From JBJXHN01 sp046233135 (GTDB lineage Bacteria; Pseudomonadota; Alphaproteobacteria; Rhodospirillales; Rhodospirillaceae), in contig JBJXHN010000004.1 of the NCBI GenBank assembly GCA_046233135.1, positions 1 through 64,000 on the forward strand: DNA of 64,000 nucleotides, read 5' to 3'. Shown piece by piece: positions 54,687 to 63,692 of the stretch (within the stretch, counting starts at the first letter, position 1; every line of letters begins with the position of its first letter). Made by a program: the position numbers and the translations under genes. The notes beneath the pieces are model-generated. The model was not told the origin of the DNA, ran no database searches, and was given only the letters and a program-made list of their open reading frames with translations.

Positions 54687-55100
54687 TTAGTGAGCGGCCG
54701 GTTTCGACCGTTTGGAGAAGATCATCAGCCCGACCAGGATCACGGCCAGGACGGCCACCACTTCGTAATGGCCGAAAATGATCACCGGAATGGCGGCGGC
54801 ATAAAGGCCGATATAAAGGATGGTCAGCAGATTGCTGCCCAGGTCGGCGATCTGGGCCGGCGGTTCGGCGGACGCCGGGGCATCGGGCAGGGACCATTCC
54901 AGGGCCGGCGGCGCGCCGCTTTGTGCCCGGGACACCAGAACGAACAGCAGCAGTACCATCAGCACCACCACCAGCATGCTGATGTAATAGCTGGCTCCCC
55001 CCGCGTGGGAGGAGGCCGCCGCAATGGCCAATGCCACCGCTGCCGTCAGAACGGCCAGCGCGCCAACCAGCCAGCTTCCGAAATGCCGCCTGAAACCCAT
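54687..55100 (-). CDS. Small integral membrane protein of unknown function
   Basis: The 137-aa protein has four predicted membrane helices (about residues 9-29, 35-55, 88-106, 109-127). A ~30-residue polar, Pro/Ala-rich loop in the middle contains ALEWSLPDAPASAEPP. The start at 55100 is chosen because AGGGAGA stands at good distance; an ATG six codons earlier has no such site. No family was recognised. It has its own strong terminator and is preceded by palindromic repeats, suggesting a single-gene unit. Confidence 0.72.
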   Translation of the reverse strand: MGFRRHFGSWLVGALAVLTAAVALAIAAASSHAGGASYYISMLVVVLMVLLLFVLVSRAQSGAPPALEWSLPDAPASAEPPAQIADLGSNLLTILYIGLYAAAIPVIIFGHYEVVAVLAVILVGLMIFSKRSKPAAH

Positions 55101-55119
55101 CGTCTGTTCTCCCTGCATC

Positions 55120-55193
55120 GGCGGGGACCGCCGTTCATCCTATCGGCCGGCGGGGACCGCCGTTCATACTGTCAGCGGGGGACCGCTGTCCAT
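55120..55193. repeat. Three palindromic repeat copies
   Basis: GGCGGGGACCGCCGTTCAT occurs exactly at 55120-55138 and 55149-55167, with a third variant (AGCGGGGGACCGCTGTCCAT) at 55174-55193. Each contains an inverted repeat (GGCGG/CCGCC or AGCGG/CCGCT). In the third copy both arms change together, so pairing is kept. Confidence 0.8.
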
Positions 55194-55223
55194 TCTCTAC
55201 CAGGTCTTTCTCTACCAGGCCTT
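55194..55223. repeat. Two tandem 15-bp repeats
   Basis: TCTCTACCAGGTCTT is followed directly by TCTCTACCAGGCCTT, next to the palindromic repeats and just after the cytochrome c gene. Confidence 0.75.
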
Positions 55224-55260
55224 TGCCGGGGCCGGCCCTGAAACACCCCGTAGGGGCTGA

Positions 55261-55977
55261 TTACTGTGCGGTGCTGTCACCATCCGCCGGAGCCGCCTCG
55301 TCGGTCGGCCCCGCCTCTTCCGTCGGAGCGGCGTCTTCCGTCGGGGCCGTCTCGTTGGTCGGAGCGGCGTCTTCGGCCGGGGCCGCTTCCTCGTCCGGGG
55401 TGGCCTCGGCTTCGGCGGCCGGCGGATTCAGCGGCGGGGGCGACGGGGTCAGGGACCGCAGATAGGCAATGGCCTGGGCGCGCTGCACCTTATCGCTCAG
55501 CCCCTTGAAGGCCATCTTGGTGCCCGGAACGGCATCGCGCGGGTTGGTCAGGAAGGCATCCAGGGCCTCGTAGCTCCACGGCCCTTCGGAAGACATCATG
55601 GCGTCCGAATAGGCGAAGTCCGACTTGGTGCCCTTGGGGTGGCCCACCACGTCGTGCAGGTTGGGGCCGACCCGGTTGGGGCCGCCGTCTTCAAAGGTAT
55701 GGCAGGCTGCGCAGACCTTGGTGACTTTGGCGCCGTCGGCGGGATCGGCTTCGGAGATCAGGGTGAGGATATCCTTGTCGGCATCCATCGCCGCATCGCT
55801 TCCCCCGCTGTCCCCGCCGGCCGGAGAGGCCGCGCCGGCCAGGGCGGCAGCAACGGTGTTGGCGTCCTTGTTCATCACCGGGTCGATGCTGTCCACATAG
55901 CCATCGATGACCACCACGAGGGCCACTGCCCCCGCCAGGGCACCGACGGTGTTGCGCGCGGCTCTGCGCAGGCTCAT
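55261..55977 (-). CDS. Membrane-anchored cytochrome c with acidic Pro/Ala/Thr-rich tail
   Basis: The 238-aa protein has an uncleaved or cleavable N-terminal hydrophobic segment (NTVGALAGAVALVVVIDGYV). The c-type heme motif is CAACHTF (near residue 92), with GPNLHDVVG downstream and an axial Met in PGTKMAFKG. It is a class I cytochrome c (c2/c550-like, NapC/Cyt_c membrane type), carrying electrons between respiratory complexes in the periplasm. After the heme domain (~80-180) comes a ~55-residue low-complexity tail built of AAPTEEA-like repeats, unusual for this family and probably disordered. Confidence 0.92.
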   Translation of the reverse strand: MSLRRAARNTVGALAGAVALVVVIDGYVDSIDPVMNKDANTVAAALAGAASPAGGDSGGSDAAMDADKDILTLISEADPADGAKVTKVCAACHTFEDGGPNRVGPNLHDVVGHPKGTKSDFAYSDAMMSSEGPWSYEALDAFLTNPRDAVPGTKMAFKGLSDKVQRAQAIAYLRSLTPSPPPLNPPAAEAEATPDEEAAPAEDAAPTNETAPTEDAAPTEEAGPTDEAAPADGDSTAQ

Positions 55978-56243
55978 CAGGACGCTCCTTCATTTCATCG
56001 CACGGCCCTCCAGGGGCCGGTTGTCATAAGTCCGCCGGTGTCGGATCGGGATACGCCTGCCGGCTCCGGGAACGGAGGGCGGTTACGATCATTTCTTGTC
56101 CGACCGGAACAGGCAGGAAAGCCCCTTGTAGGTACAAGCCCTTGCCCCGCGTTTCAAGTCCGCAATGACCCTGCGGCCCTTGAGAAGCCTCGCCATCCGA
56201 AGGGCGCGCCGGCGGACGGGAGGGCGTGGAGCGGGTGCGGCGA

Positions 56244-56432
56244 TCAGGGCGGGGCGGTGGGGTCCTCGACCACGTCCAGGTGGACCACGTCGGTGCGAAT
56301 CAACACTTTGCCGGCGTGCTCGAAATTCACGGTCACCCGGTGGCCGACGGCCGATTGCACCTGCCCCAGGCCCCAATCGGGCCGGGTGGGCAGGCGAACC
56401 CAGGCTCCGGGAACCAGGTCGAAAAGAGACAT
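56244..56432 (-). CDS. DUF3553 protein
   Basis: The 62-aa protein starts MSLFDLVPGAWVRLPTRPDW, followed by GLGQVQSAVGHRVTVNFEHA and GKVLI. This matches the small DUF3553 family of alphaproteobacteria, a probable SH3-like beta-barrel resembling CarD/UvrD-type interaction modules. The start at 56432 is supported by CAGGAG 9 bp upstream. Function is unknown. It is divergent from chpT. Confidence 0.85.
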   Translation of the reverse strand: MSLFDLVPGAWVRLPTRPDWGLGQVQSAVGHRVTVNFEHAGKVLIRTDVVHLDVVEDPTAPP

Positions 56433-56711
56433 GGCGGCTCCTGATTCAAATGGGGTTATAAAGGTGATATGTATACTCGGGTATGGGGGCGGGGGTCGGC
56501 GGCTGCTTGCCCCCACCGGGCGCGGCCTGATAACACTTGCCGGGAAACCGCACCGGACCCTGACACTTCAGGTCGGCCGTGCGGGGACGCAAGGGGGGAA
56601 GCCGGCCTTCTGCCGATACGTGTTTTCCCGAGAGCCTGGCCCGAAGTCTTGGTCCGTCGCCGTCGTTTTCCGCCGCCCGTTTCCCGCCCATAACCCAGCG
56701 AGAGCCGTGCC

Positions 56712-57392
56712 GTGAGTTCATCTCCTTCCGATTCTCCTTCCTCCAAGGATGCGTCCCGGACGCAGCCTGCTGCCGCCTTGCCGGCAGAGGCGCTGACCCT
56801 GGTGCAGTTGCTGTGCACCCGCCTGTGCCATGATCTCGCCGGCCCCATCGGTGCGGTGAACACCGGGGCCGAGCTGCTGGAGGACATGTCCGGCGAACCG
56901 GTGGATGCGGAGACACTGGCCCTGTTGGCCGACAGTGCGCGCAGCGCAGCGGCCCGGCTGAAGGCCCTGCGCCTTGCCATGGGCGTGGCCAAAGGCAGCA
57001 CGCCGTCGCTGGCCGAGGCTATGTCGGTACTGTCGGCCCATCTGGCCGCAGGGGGCAAGGCGCTCCAGGCGGACCTGGGTGCGCTGCCCGATCCCGGGCC
57101 GGCGGCGGTGCAGGCCCTGCTCAATCTGGCCATGGTGGCTGGCGACGCGTGGCCGCGTGCGACCCGGGTGGCCGTGAGCGCGCCGGAAGGGACCGTCACC
57201 TGCTTCACCGTCTCCGTCGACACCGCCACGCCCCTGTCCGCGCCGTGGCAGGCCGCCCTGGCCGGCACCCTGGACGAGGCCGAGCCGCGGACCGCCCAGG
57301 CCGTGCTGGCCGGCCATCTGGTGATGGTCTGCGGGGCCGCGCTGCGGGTCGAAGCGGCGGGACCCGGTGTGCTCGAAATGCGGTTGGCATGA
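56712..57392 (+). CDS. chpT: ChpT-type histidine phosphotransferase
   Basis: The 226-aa protein has the dimerisation/phosphoacceptor helix LVQLLCTRLCHDLAGPIGAV, with phospho-His in CHDL (near residue 40). A degenerate ATPase-like domain follows, as in Caulobacter ChpT (ICHDLISPVGAINNG). ChpT relays phosphate from CckA to CtrA and CpdR. A GTG start at 56712 is used. It lies directly upstream of the che operon, with ctrA ~6 kb away in the same window, consistent with a CtrA phosphorelay role. Confidence 0.88.
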   Translation: MSSSPSDSPSSKDASRTQPAAALPAEALTLVQLLCTRLCHDLAGPIGAVNTGAELLEDMSGEPVDAETLALLADSARSAAARLKALRLAMGVAKGSTPSLAEAMSVLSAHLAAGGKALQADLGALPDPGPAAVQALLNLAMVAGDAWPRATRVAVSAPEGTVTCFTVSVDTATPLSAPWQAALAGTLDEAEPRTAQAVLAGHLVMVCGAALRVEAAGPGVLEMRLA

Positions 57393-57430
57393 CCTTTTGA
57401 TGACGTCGGGTGAGCGAAGGGGAGCTAAGT

Positions 57431-57458
57431 GCCGAAAAGGAGCGGTTTTCGGCCTTTC
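57431..57458 (+). terminator. Terminator-like hairpin after chpT
   Basis: GCCGAAAA (57431-57438) pairs with TTTTCGGC (57446-57453), followed by CTTTCCC. It lies 39 bp after the chpT stop and probably separates chpT from the che operon; the T-run is weak. Confidence 0.55.
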
Positions 57459-57636
57459 CCTCTCGGCTCGCACTTGGTATTGATGGGACGCGTCGGCGTC
57501 TGGTCATCCAGCGAAGTTTACGGTAATAAGTCTGTGTGGCGACGCTGCCGCGAGTCGCTTTCATGAGGGAGGCCCTCGGTCACTGAAGAGCAAACGCCCG
57601 AAGGCGTTCGACCGAGGACAGGATGGAGGTCCGGAT

Positions 57637-60519
57637 ATGGACGATCTGCTCAGCGAGTTCCTTACCGAAACGTCGGAGAGCCTTTCCACGCTGGACGTGG
57701 AACTGGTGAACTTGGAGCGGAATCCCAACGACCGGGACATTCTATCCAACATCTTCCGGCTGGTGCACACCATCAAGGGGACCTGCGGGTTCCTGGGGCT
57801 GCCCAGGCTGGAAAGCCTGGCGCATGCCGGGGAAAACGTGCTCGGCAAGTTCCGCGACGGCGACCTGGAAGTGACGCCCGAGGCGGTGACGGTCATTCTG
57901 CATACGATCGACCGGATCAAGGAGATCCTGGCCCACCTGGAGGCGACGGAAACCGAGCCGGAAGGGGATGACCGGGATCTGAAGGAACAGCTGAACGCTT
58001 TTGCCGAGGGCCGCACGCCGCCGCCGATGACCGGTGCGGGCACTGCGCCGCCGCCGCCGGCCCCCGAGCCGGCCGCCGACGAAGGCGGACCTCTGACCTC
58101 CAACGAAGGGTTCCCGGTGGCGGCCGAACTGCTGGCCGAGGTGGAAGCCGCCATGGCGTCGGGCAAGCGCGCGGCGACCGAAGCGGAAATGGCCGCCGAG
58201 ATGGCGGCGGAAGCCGCGGCCGAATCGGCGTCCAAGCCCGCCGAGCCGAAGCCGGAACCGGCCCCCGAGCCTGCCGCTGCCGCGCCGGAACCGCCGCCGG
58301 CGCCGCCCAAGCCGCCGGCCACCACGCCCAAGCCGCCGGCCCGCGTTGCGTCGCCGCCGGCCACCACCGGTGGTCCCGGCGGGCCGAACGGCGGGGAAGA
58401 AAAACAGAAGGAAAGCTCTGTCGCCTCCCAGTCGATCCGCGTGAACGTGGAACTGCTGGAAAACCTGATGACCCTGGTGTCCGAGCTGGTGCTGACCCGG
58501 AACCAGCTGCTTCAGATGGTGCGCGGCAGCGACGATTCGGAATTCGTCGCGCCGCTGCAGCGCCTGTCCCACATCACCACCGACCTTCAGGAAGGGGTGA
58601 TGAAGACGCGCATGCAGCCCATCGGCAACGCCTGGGCGAAGCTGCCCCGCATCGTGCGCGATCTGTCCATTGAAATGGGCAAGAAGATCGACCTGCAAAT
58701 GTACGGGGCGGATACCGAACTGGACCGTCAGGTCCTGGAAATGATCAAGGACCCGCTGACCCACATGGTCCGCAACTCCGGTGACCACGGGCTGGAGTAT
58801 CCGGACGAGCGCGTGGCGGTGGGCAAGCCCGAGGTCGGCATCGTCAAGTTGAACGCCTATCACGAAGGCGGTCACATCATCATCGAGATCAGCGACGACG
58901 GTCGCGGCCTGAACCTGGGCAAGATCAAGGCCAAGGCCCTGGCCAACGGCCTGGCCAGCGAGGCCGATCTGGAAGCGATGACCGATCAGCAGATCGCCCA
59001 GTTCATCTTCAAGGCCGGCCTGTCCACGGCGGAAAAGGTCACGGCCGTGTCCGGTCGCGGCGTCGGCATGGACGTGGTGAAGACCAACATCGAAAAGATC
59101 GGCGGGACGGTGGAACTGAAGACCTGGCCGGGCCGGGGCTCCACTTTCGTCATCAAGATCCCGCTGACCCTGGCCATCGTCTCCGCCCTGATCGTCGAAG
59201 CCTCCCACGAGCGTTTCGCCATTCCGCAGATCTCGGTGCTGGAACTGGTGCGCGTCACGGCCAATTCGGAAACCACTATCGAGCAGATCAACAACGCGCC
59301 GGTGCTGCGCCTGCGCGATCGCCTGATGCCGCTGGTGTCCCTGTCGGCCCTGCTGAAGCTCGACTCCGACGACGACGCCGACCACGCCTCGACCGAGGCG
59401 AAGAAGGAAAGCGACGAAACCTTCATCGTCGTGTCCCAGGTGGGCACCTACACCTTCGGCATCATTGTCGACCGGGTGTTCGATACCGAGGAAATCGTGG
59501 TCAAGCCGGTGGCGCCGATCCTGCGTCACGTCTCCATGTTCTCGGGCAATACCATCCTGGGGGACGGCAGCGTCATCATGATCCTGGACCCCAACGGCAT
59601 CGCCTCGGCGACTGGCGAAGTCACCATGGGGACCGCGTCGAACGCCACGGAGAGTTCCGCCGCCATGGATTTCGGCAGCGAAGACCGCACCTCCATGCTG
59701 ATCTTCCGGGCCAACGGCCGCGACCTGAAGGCCGTACCGCTGGCGCTGGTCGCCCGCCTGGAGGAAATCGAGCTGGAGAAGGTGGAACATTCCTTCGGCA
59801 AGCCGGTGGTGCAGTACCGTGGCCAGTTGATGCCGCTGGTGGGGGTGAACAACGTCCTGGAGCTGGGCACGGAAGGCCGCCAGCCGGTGCTGGTGTTCTC
59901 CGACCGCGACCGCACCATGGGCCTGGTGGTGGACGAGATCGTCGACATCGTCGAGGATCACCTGAAGGTAGAGCTGCGGGCAGACCTTCAGGGGGTGGTC
60001 GGCACGGCGGTGATCAGTGGCAAGGCCACCGACATCATCGACACCGGCTACTATCTGACCCAGGCCTTCGGCGACTGGTTCGGCACGGCCTCTTCCAAGG
60101 GCCATGGCGAGGAAACCCGCTTGCATCGGGTGCTGCTGGTGGACGACAGCCCGTTCTTCCGCAACCTGCTGACCCCGCTGCTGTCGGCATCCGGGTATAT
60201 GGTAACCCCGGTGGAGTCGGCCGACCGGGCGCTGACGCTGCGGGAAAAGGGGCAGATGTACGACGCCATCATCAGCGACATCGAAATGCCGGGGATGGAC
60301 GGCTTCGGATTTGCCGAAGCGGTGCGCAGTGATGCCCGCTGGGGCGAGGTGCCGCTGATCGCGCTGTCCTCGCATGCCACCGAAAAGGATTTGCAGCGTG
60401 GGCGGGATGCCGGCTTCGACGACTACGTGGCCAAGTTCGATCGGGATTCCCTGCTCGAGGTTCTCGGCCAGTTGCTTTCCGGCCAGCCGGAATCCGAAGA
60501 TTACGACGCACACGCCTGA
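57637..60519 (+). CDS. cheA: Hybrid chemotaxis histidine kinase CheA with CheW-like and receiver domains
   Basis: The 960-aa protein has an HPt/P1 domain with phospho-His44 (RLVHTIKGTCGFLGL) and a Pro/Ala-rich linker (~125-260). A dimerisation helix pair (~265-330) precedes an HATPase domain with N-box MVRNSGDHGLE, G1 ISDDGRGL and G2 GRGVGMDVV. The first CheW-like domain spans ~505-650 and a second ~690-825. A C-terminal receiver (~830-950) has LLVDDSPFFRN and phospho-Asp in SDIEMPGMDG. It autophosphorylates in response to chemoreceptors and passes phosphate to CheY, CheB and its own receiver. GGAGG precedes the start. No separate cheW follows, so the second CheW domain may serve as coupler. 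No receptor gene is in the window. Confidence 0.95.
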   Translation: MDDLLSEFLTETSESLSTLDVELVNLERNPNDRDILSNIFRLVHTIKGTCGFLGLPRLESLAHAGENVLGKFRDGDLEVTPEAVTVILHTIDRIKEILAHLEATETEPEGDDRDLKEQLNAFAEGRTPPPMTGAGTAPPPPAPEPAADEGGPLTSNEGFPVAAELLAEVEAAMASGKRAATEAEMAAEMAAEAAAESASKPAEPKPEPAPEPAAAAPEPPPAPPKPPATTPKPPARVASPPATTGGPGGPNGGEEKQKESSVASQSIRVNVELLENLMTLVSELVLTRNQLLQMVRGSDDSEFVAPLQRLSHITTDLQEGVMKTRMQPIGNAWAKLPRIVRDLSIEMGKKIDLQMYGADTELDRQVLEMIKDPLTHMVRNSGDHGLEYPDERVAVGKPEVGIVKLNAYHEGGHIIIEISDDGRGLNLGKIKAKALANGLASEADLEAMTDQQIAQFIFKAGLSTAEKVTAVSGRGVGMDVVKTNIEKIGGTVELKTWPGRGSTFVIKIPLTLAIVSALIVEASHERFAIPQISVLELVRVTANSETTIEQINNAPVLRLRDRLMPLVSLSALLKLDSDDDADHASTEAKKESDETFIVVSQVGTYTFGIIVDRVFDTEEIVVKPVAPILRHVSMFSGNTILGDGSVIMILDPNGIASATGEVTMGTASNATESSAAMDFGSEDRTSMLIFRANGRDLKAVPLALVARLEEIELEKVEHSFGKPVVQYRGQLMPLVGVNNVLELGTEGRQPVLVFSDRDRTMGLVVDEIVDIVEDHLKVELRADLQGVVGTAVISGKATDIIDTGYYLTQAFGDWFGTASSKGHGEETRLHRVLLVDDSPFFRNLLTPLLSASGYMVTPVESADRALTLREKGQMYDAIISDIEMPGMDGFGFAEAVRSDARWGEVPLIALSSHATEKDLQRGRDAGFDDYVAKFDRDSLLEVLGQLLSGQPESEDYDAHA

Positions 60520-60761
60520 ACCGGAGGCTGTCCGGGGGTCTGCCGGACCGCGCAAGGGCATGGGGCATCCATGCTCGGTTGCGCGGACCGGTCTCCCCTG
60601 GGTAAACTCCCTTTGGGTTGGCGGGGGGGTCTTCCGCCGACCGCAGTCCGTCTCTTTTCGGCCCGGCAGGCCGGATTTTCGGTTGCTGCCCGTGGTCCCT
60701 TGGTCTGGTCCACCCCAGGCGCCCGGCCGGGCGCCCCCCGCTTTCTGGGCAAGGAGTACGC

Positions 60762-61133
60762 ATGAAATCCTGTCTGATCGTCGATGACTCCAAGGTCATT
60801 CGCATGGTGGCCAAGAAGATCCTTCAGGAGCTTCAGTTCGAGACTGTCGAAGCCGAAGACGGCAAGGTTGCTCTCGAGCAATGCCAGCGTTCGCTGCCCA
60901 CGGCCGTCCTTCTCGACTGGAACATGCCGGTAATGAACGGCATCGAGTTCCTGCACGAGTTGCGCAAGCTGCCTGACGGCGACAAGGTTGTGGTCGTTTT
61001 CTGCACCACGGAAAATGACATCGAACACATCCAGGAAGCCATCGAGGCCGGCGCGAACGAATACATCATGAAGCCCTTTGACAGCGAGATCCTGCAGGCG
61101 AAATTCCAGCAGGTCGGACTGATCGACGAATAG
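60762..61133 (+). CDS. cheY: CheY-type response regulator
   Basis: The 123-aa single receiver domain has acidic pocket IVDDSKVIR, phospho-Asp in AVLLDWNMPVMNG, the switch Thr in FCTTEND and Lys in YIMKPFD. It has no output domain and should act on the flagellar motor or as a phosphate sink. The start at 60762 has AAGGAG five bases upstream. A 242-bp gap without a gene separates it from cheA. Confidence 0.94.
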   Translation: MKSCLIVDDSKVIRMVAKKILQELQFETVEAEDGKVALEQCQRSLPTAVLLDWNMPVMNGIEFLHELRKLPDGDKVVVVFCTTENDIEHIQEAIEAGANEYIMKPFDSEILQAKFQQVGLIDE

Positions 61134-61163
61134 GGTGGTGACTTCAGGCGAGGAGACAGGGCG

Positions 61164-62330
61164 GTGGCGCTGAGACCGCAGAACGCGGGGACCACAGGCA
61201 CGGCGGCCAGCGGCCCGATTCGGGTGATGGTGGTCGACGACAGCGCTGTCGTGCGCGGCCTGGAAACCCGTATGCTCGAGGAAGACCCGTCCATTCGGGT
61301 GGTGGCGTCGGTGGGCAACGGCCAGATGGCCTTGCAGGCCCTGGATCGTCACGATATCGAAGTGGTCATCCTGGATATCGAAATGCCGGTGATGGACGGG
61401 CTGACCGCCCTTCCGCAAATGCTGAAAAAGGATTCGCGCCTCAAGGTGGTGATCGCCTCCACGCTGACCCTGAAGAATGCCGAGGTCAGCCTGAAGGCGA
61501 TGTCCATGGGGGCATCTGATTACTTGGCCAAGCCCACCAGCTCGCGGGAGCTGTCGGGGGGGACCAGCGATTTCCGCCGGGATCTGGTGGACAAGGTGCG
61601 CGCCCTGGGGGCCGCCCGCCGGGCTGCGACGGGGGGGAGTGCGCCCCGCCCGGCGCCGCGCCCGGCCACGCCGGCACCCGCGCCGGTTCCGTCTTCGGCC
61701 CGGTCGTCGGCGGCGACGGCGATTTCCCTGCGCCAGCCGTCTTCGGACCGGCCGGACGTGATCGCCATCGGCAGTTCCACCGGCGGGCCGCAGGCGCTGT
61801 TTGCGGTGCTGGGCGAGATCAAGGCCGGCGGCGGCGTACGGCAGCCGATCATCATCACCCAGCATATGCCGGCGACCTTCACCACGATTCTGGCCGGGCA
61901 CATCGGCCGGGTTGCCGGGGTGCCGACGGCCGAGGCTACGGACGGCATGCCGATCAAGGACGGCCATATCTACATCGCGCCCGGTGATTGGCATATGGTG
62001 GTCGAGACCCAGGGCGTGTCCAAGGTGCTGCGGCTGAACCAGGACCCGCCGGAAAACTTCTGCCGGCCGGCTGTCGACCCGATGTTCCGTTCGGTGGCCA
62101 AGGCCTATGGCCGGCGGTCTCTGGGCGTGGTGCTGACGGGCATGGGCTCTGACGGTGCCAAGGGATCGGTGGTCATCGCGGATGCGGGAGGAACGATTAT
62201 CGCGCAGGATGAAGCCAGTAGCGTGGTCTGGGGGATGCCCGGGGCCACGGTGCACGCGGGGTCGTGCTCTGCGGTACTGCCGTTGAAGGACATCGCCGCC
62301 TTCATTCTCCGGTCTGCGAACAAGCGGTGA
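61164..62330 (+). CDS. cheB: Chemoreceptor glutamate methylesterase CheB
   Basis: The 388-aa protein has an N-terminal receiver (MVVDDSAVVRG, phospho-Asp in ILDIEMPVMDG), a Pro/Ala linker (~150-195) and a C-terminal methylesterase. The Ser-His-Asp triad lies in GSSTGGPQAL, ITQHMPATF and GMGSDGAKG. It removes methyl groups (and deamidates Gln) on chemoreceptors for adaptation. The start is GTG with GGAGACAGGG upstream. It lies between cheY and cheR. Confidence 0.96.
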   Translation: MALRPQNAGTTGTAASGPIRVMVVDDSAVVRGLETRMLEEDPSIRVVASVGNGQMALQALDRHDIEVVILDIEMPVMDGLTALPQMLKKDSRLKVVIASTLTLKNAEVSLKAMSMGASDYLAKPTSSRELSGGTSDFRRDLVDKVRALGAARRAATGGSAPRPAPRPATPAPAPVPSSARSSAATAISLRQPSSDRPDVIAIGSSTGGPQALFAVLGEIKAGGGVRQPIIITQHMPATFTTILAGHIGRVAGVPTAEATDGMPIKDGHIYIAPGDWHMVVETQGVSKVLRLNQDPPENFCRPAVDPMFRSVAKAYGRRSLGVVLTGMGSDGAKGSVVIADAGGTIIAQDEASSVVWGMPGATVHAGSCSAVLPLKDIAAFILRSANKR

Positions 62331-62334
62331 CGGC

Positions 62335-63177
62335 ATGAAACCCGAAGATTTCGATCACATCGCCAAATTGCTGAAAGACAGATCCGGTCTGGTCCTGACC
62401 AAGGACAAGTCCTACCTGTTGGAAAGCCGGCTGATGCCCTTGGCCCGCAAGCGCGGGTTCAAGGGGCTGGACGAGCTGATTGGCCAGCTGCGGCGGCGCG
62501 ACATTGCGCTGGAAAAGGAAATCACCGAAGCGATGACGACCAACGAGTCGTTTTTCTTCCGTGATAACAAGCCGTTCGAACAGTTTCGCCAGATTGTTCT
62601 GCCCAACCTGCTAAAGGCCCGGGCGTCCAAGCGGTCCTTCCGCATCTGGTGTGCGGCCTGTTCCAGCGGACAAGAACCCTATTCGCTGGCGATGATCCTG
62701 AAAGAGGAAGCCGCCAGGCTGTCAGGCTGGCGGGTGGAAATCGTCGGAACCGACCTGTCCACCGACATCCTGAAAAAGGCCAAGGCCGGCCTCTATTCCC
62801 AATTCGAAGTGCAGCGCGGCATGCCCATGCAGCTGCTGGTCAAATACTTCAAGAAGAAGGAAGAGGTTTGGGAAATCGATCCCTCCATCCGCTCCATGGT
62901 GCAGTACAAGGAATGGAATCTGCTGGAGGATCTGCGCGGCCTGGGGCAGTTCGATGTGGTCTTCTGCCGCAACGTGCTGATTTATTTCGACCAGGCGACC
63001 AAGGGCAAGGTGCTTCAGGCGGCGGCGGCGCAGATGCCGGACGACGGGGTTTTGTATCTTGGCGGTGCGGAAACCGTTCTGGGCATCAGTCAGGCCTTCA
63101 AGCCGATTCCCGGCCAGCGCGGTGTCTATGCCGTGGCCCGAAAGGAGGGCGTGGTGTCGCTGGGGCAGCAGGTCTGA
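62335..63177 (+). CDS. cheR: Chemoreceptor methyltransferase CheR
   Basis: The 280-aa protein has an N-terminal helical domain (YLLESRLMPLARKRGFKGL) and TTNESFFFRDNKPFEQF. The SAM site is WCAACSSGQEPYSLAMIL, with VFCRNVLIYFDQATK near the C-terminus. It methylates glutamates of chemoreceptors, opposing CheB. It starts 4 bp after cheB and ends the operon at a strong hairpin. Confidence 0.96.
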   Translation: MKPEDFDHIAKLLKDRSGLVLTKDKSYLLESRLMPLARKRGFKGLDELIGQLRRRDIALEKEITEAMTTNESFFFRDNKPFEQFRQIVLPNLLKARASKRSFRIWCAACSSGQEPYSLAMILKEEAARLSGWRVEIVGTDLSTDILKKAKAGLYSQFEVQRGMPMQLLVKYFKKKEEVWEIDPSIRSMVQYKEWNLLEDLRGLGQFDVVFCRNVLIYFDQATKGKVLQAAAAQMPDDGVLYLGGAETVLGISQAFKPIPGQRGVYAVARKEGVVSLGQQV

Positions 63178-63210
63178 CCGGTGCGGTCCTGGCACGGATA
63201 TACGGACTCG

Positions 63211-63241
63211 AAAAGGGTGGCCTGGCAGGGCCGCCCTTTTT
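63211..63241. terminator. Bidirectional terminator between cheR and the AIG2-like gene
   Basis: A 12-bp stem AAAAGGGTGGCC/GGCCGCCCTTTT with one T-G pair and a 6-nt loop has T-rich 3' arms on both strands. It lies between convergent genes. Confidence 0.85.
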
Positions 63242-63248
63242 GCAGGGA

Positions 63249-63692
63249 TCAATAGCGGGCGATCAAGGGATCTCCCCAGCGCACCGCCGGCTGGTGGTGG
63301 AGCCAAGCCAGCCAGTCGCCATGGGGGACTTCGCGCAGGTGGCCGGTGGGGCCGGTGTAGCGCCAGATCCAGGCGGTCACCTTCGGGTCCGCCAGGGGGA
63401 TCCGTTCACGCACGAACAGCGATCGCCCGGGCTTGCGCCAGTGGAAGCCTTCGTACAGATCCATCTTGCCCAGGGCCACGTGGGACCGCACCCGCAGCAG
63501 ATGCCCCTTGACCGTACCCTTGCCGGATACCAGGCAGGGGTAACGGCCATTGGTGAGCATCCGGCCGGGAATGCGGCAAGGGCGCTGGGGATCCACCGCC
63601 GACGCCACGCCAAGGGCCGCAAGGGTCCCCTGGCAGGGCATCAGCGTTCCATAGACGGCAACGGTCGTGGGCGTGCTTGCGCTCGCCGCCAT
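63249..63692 (-). CDS. Gamma-glutamylcyclotransferase / AIG2-like protein
   Basis: The 147-aa protein has the family's substrate loop VAVYGTLMPCQG (YGTL) at the N-terminus, GRYPCLVSG, GKMDLYEGFHW (with the likely catalytic acidic residue) and YTGPTGH. Members cyclise gamma-glutamyl amines or peptides to 5-oxoproline; the exact substrate is unknown. Its start directly abuts the ctrA stop, suggesting co-transcription, though no functional link is known. Confidence 0.85.
   Translation of the reverse strand: MAASASTPTTVAVYGTLMPCQGTLAALGVASAVDPQRPCRIPGRMLTNGRYPCLVSGKGTVKGHLLRVRSHVALGKMDLYEGFHWRKPGRSLFVRERIPLADPKVTAWIWRYTGPTGHLREVPHGDWLAWLHHQPAVRWGDPLIARY

Noticed and set aside
56089..56196. 35-codon - strand frame between cytochrome c and the DUF3553 gene
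   Set aside because: It has no ribosome site and no recognisable conservation. It is too short to support.
57742..60561. 939-codon - strand open frame
   Set aside because: It is antisense shadow of cheA, whose domains are unmistakable.
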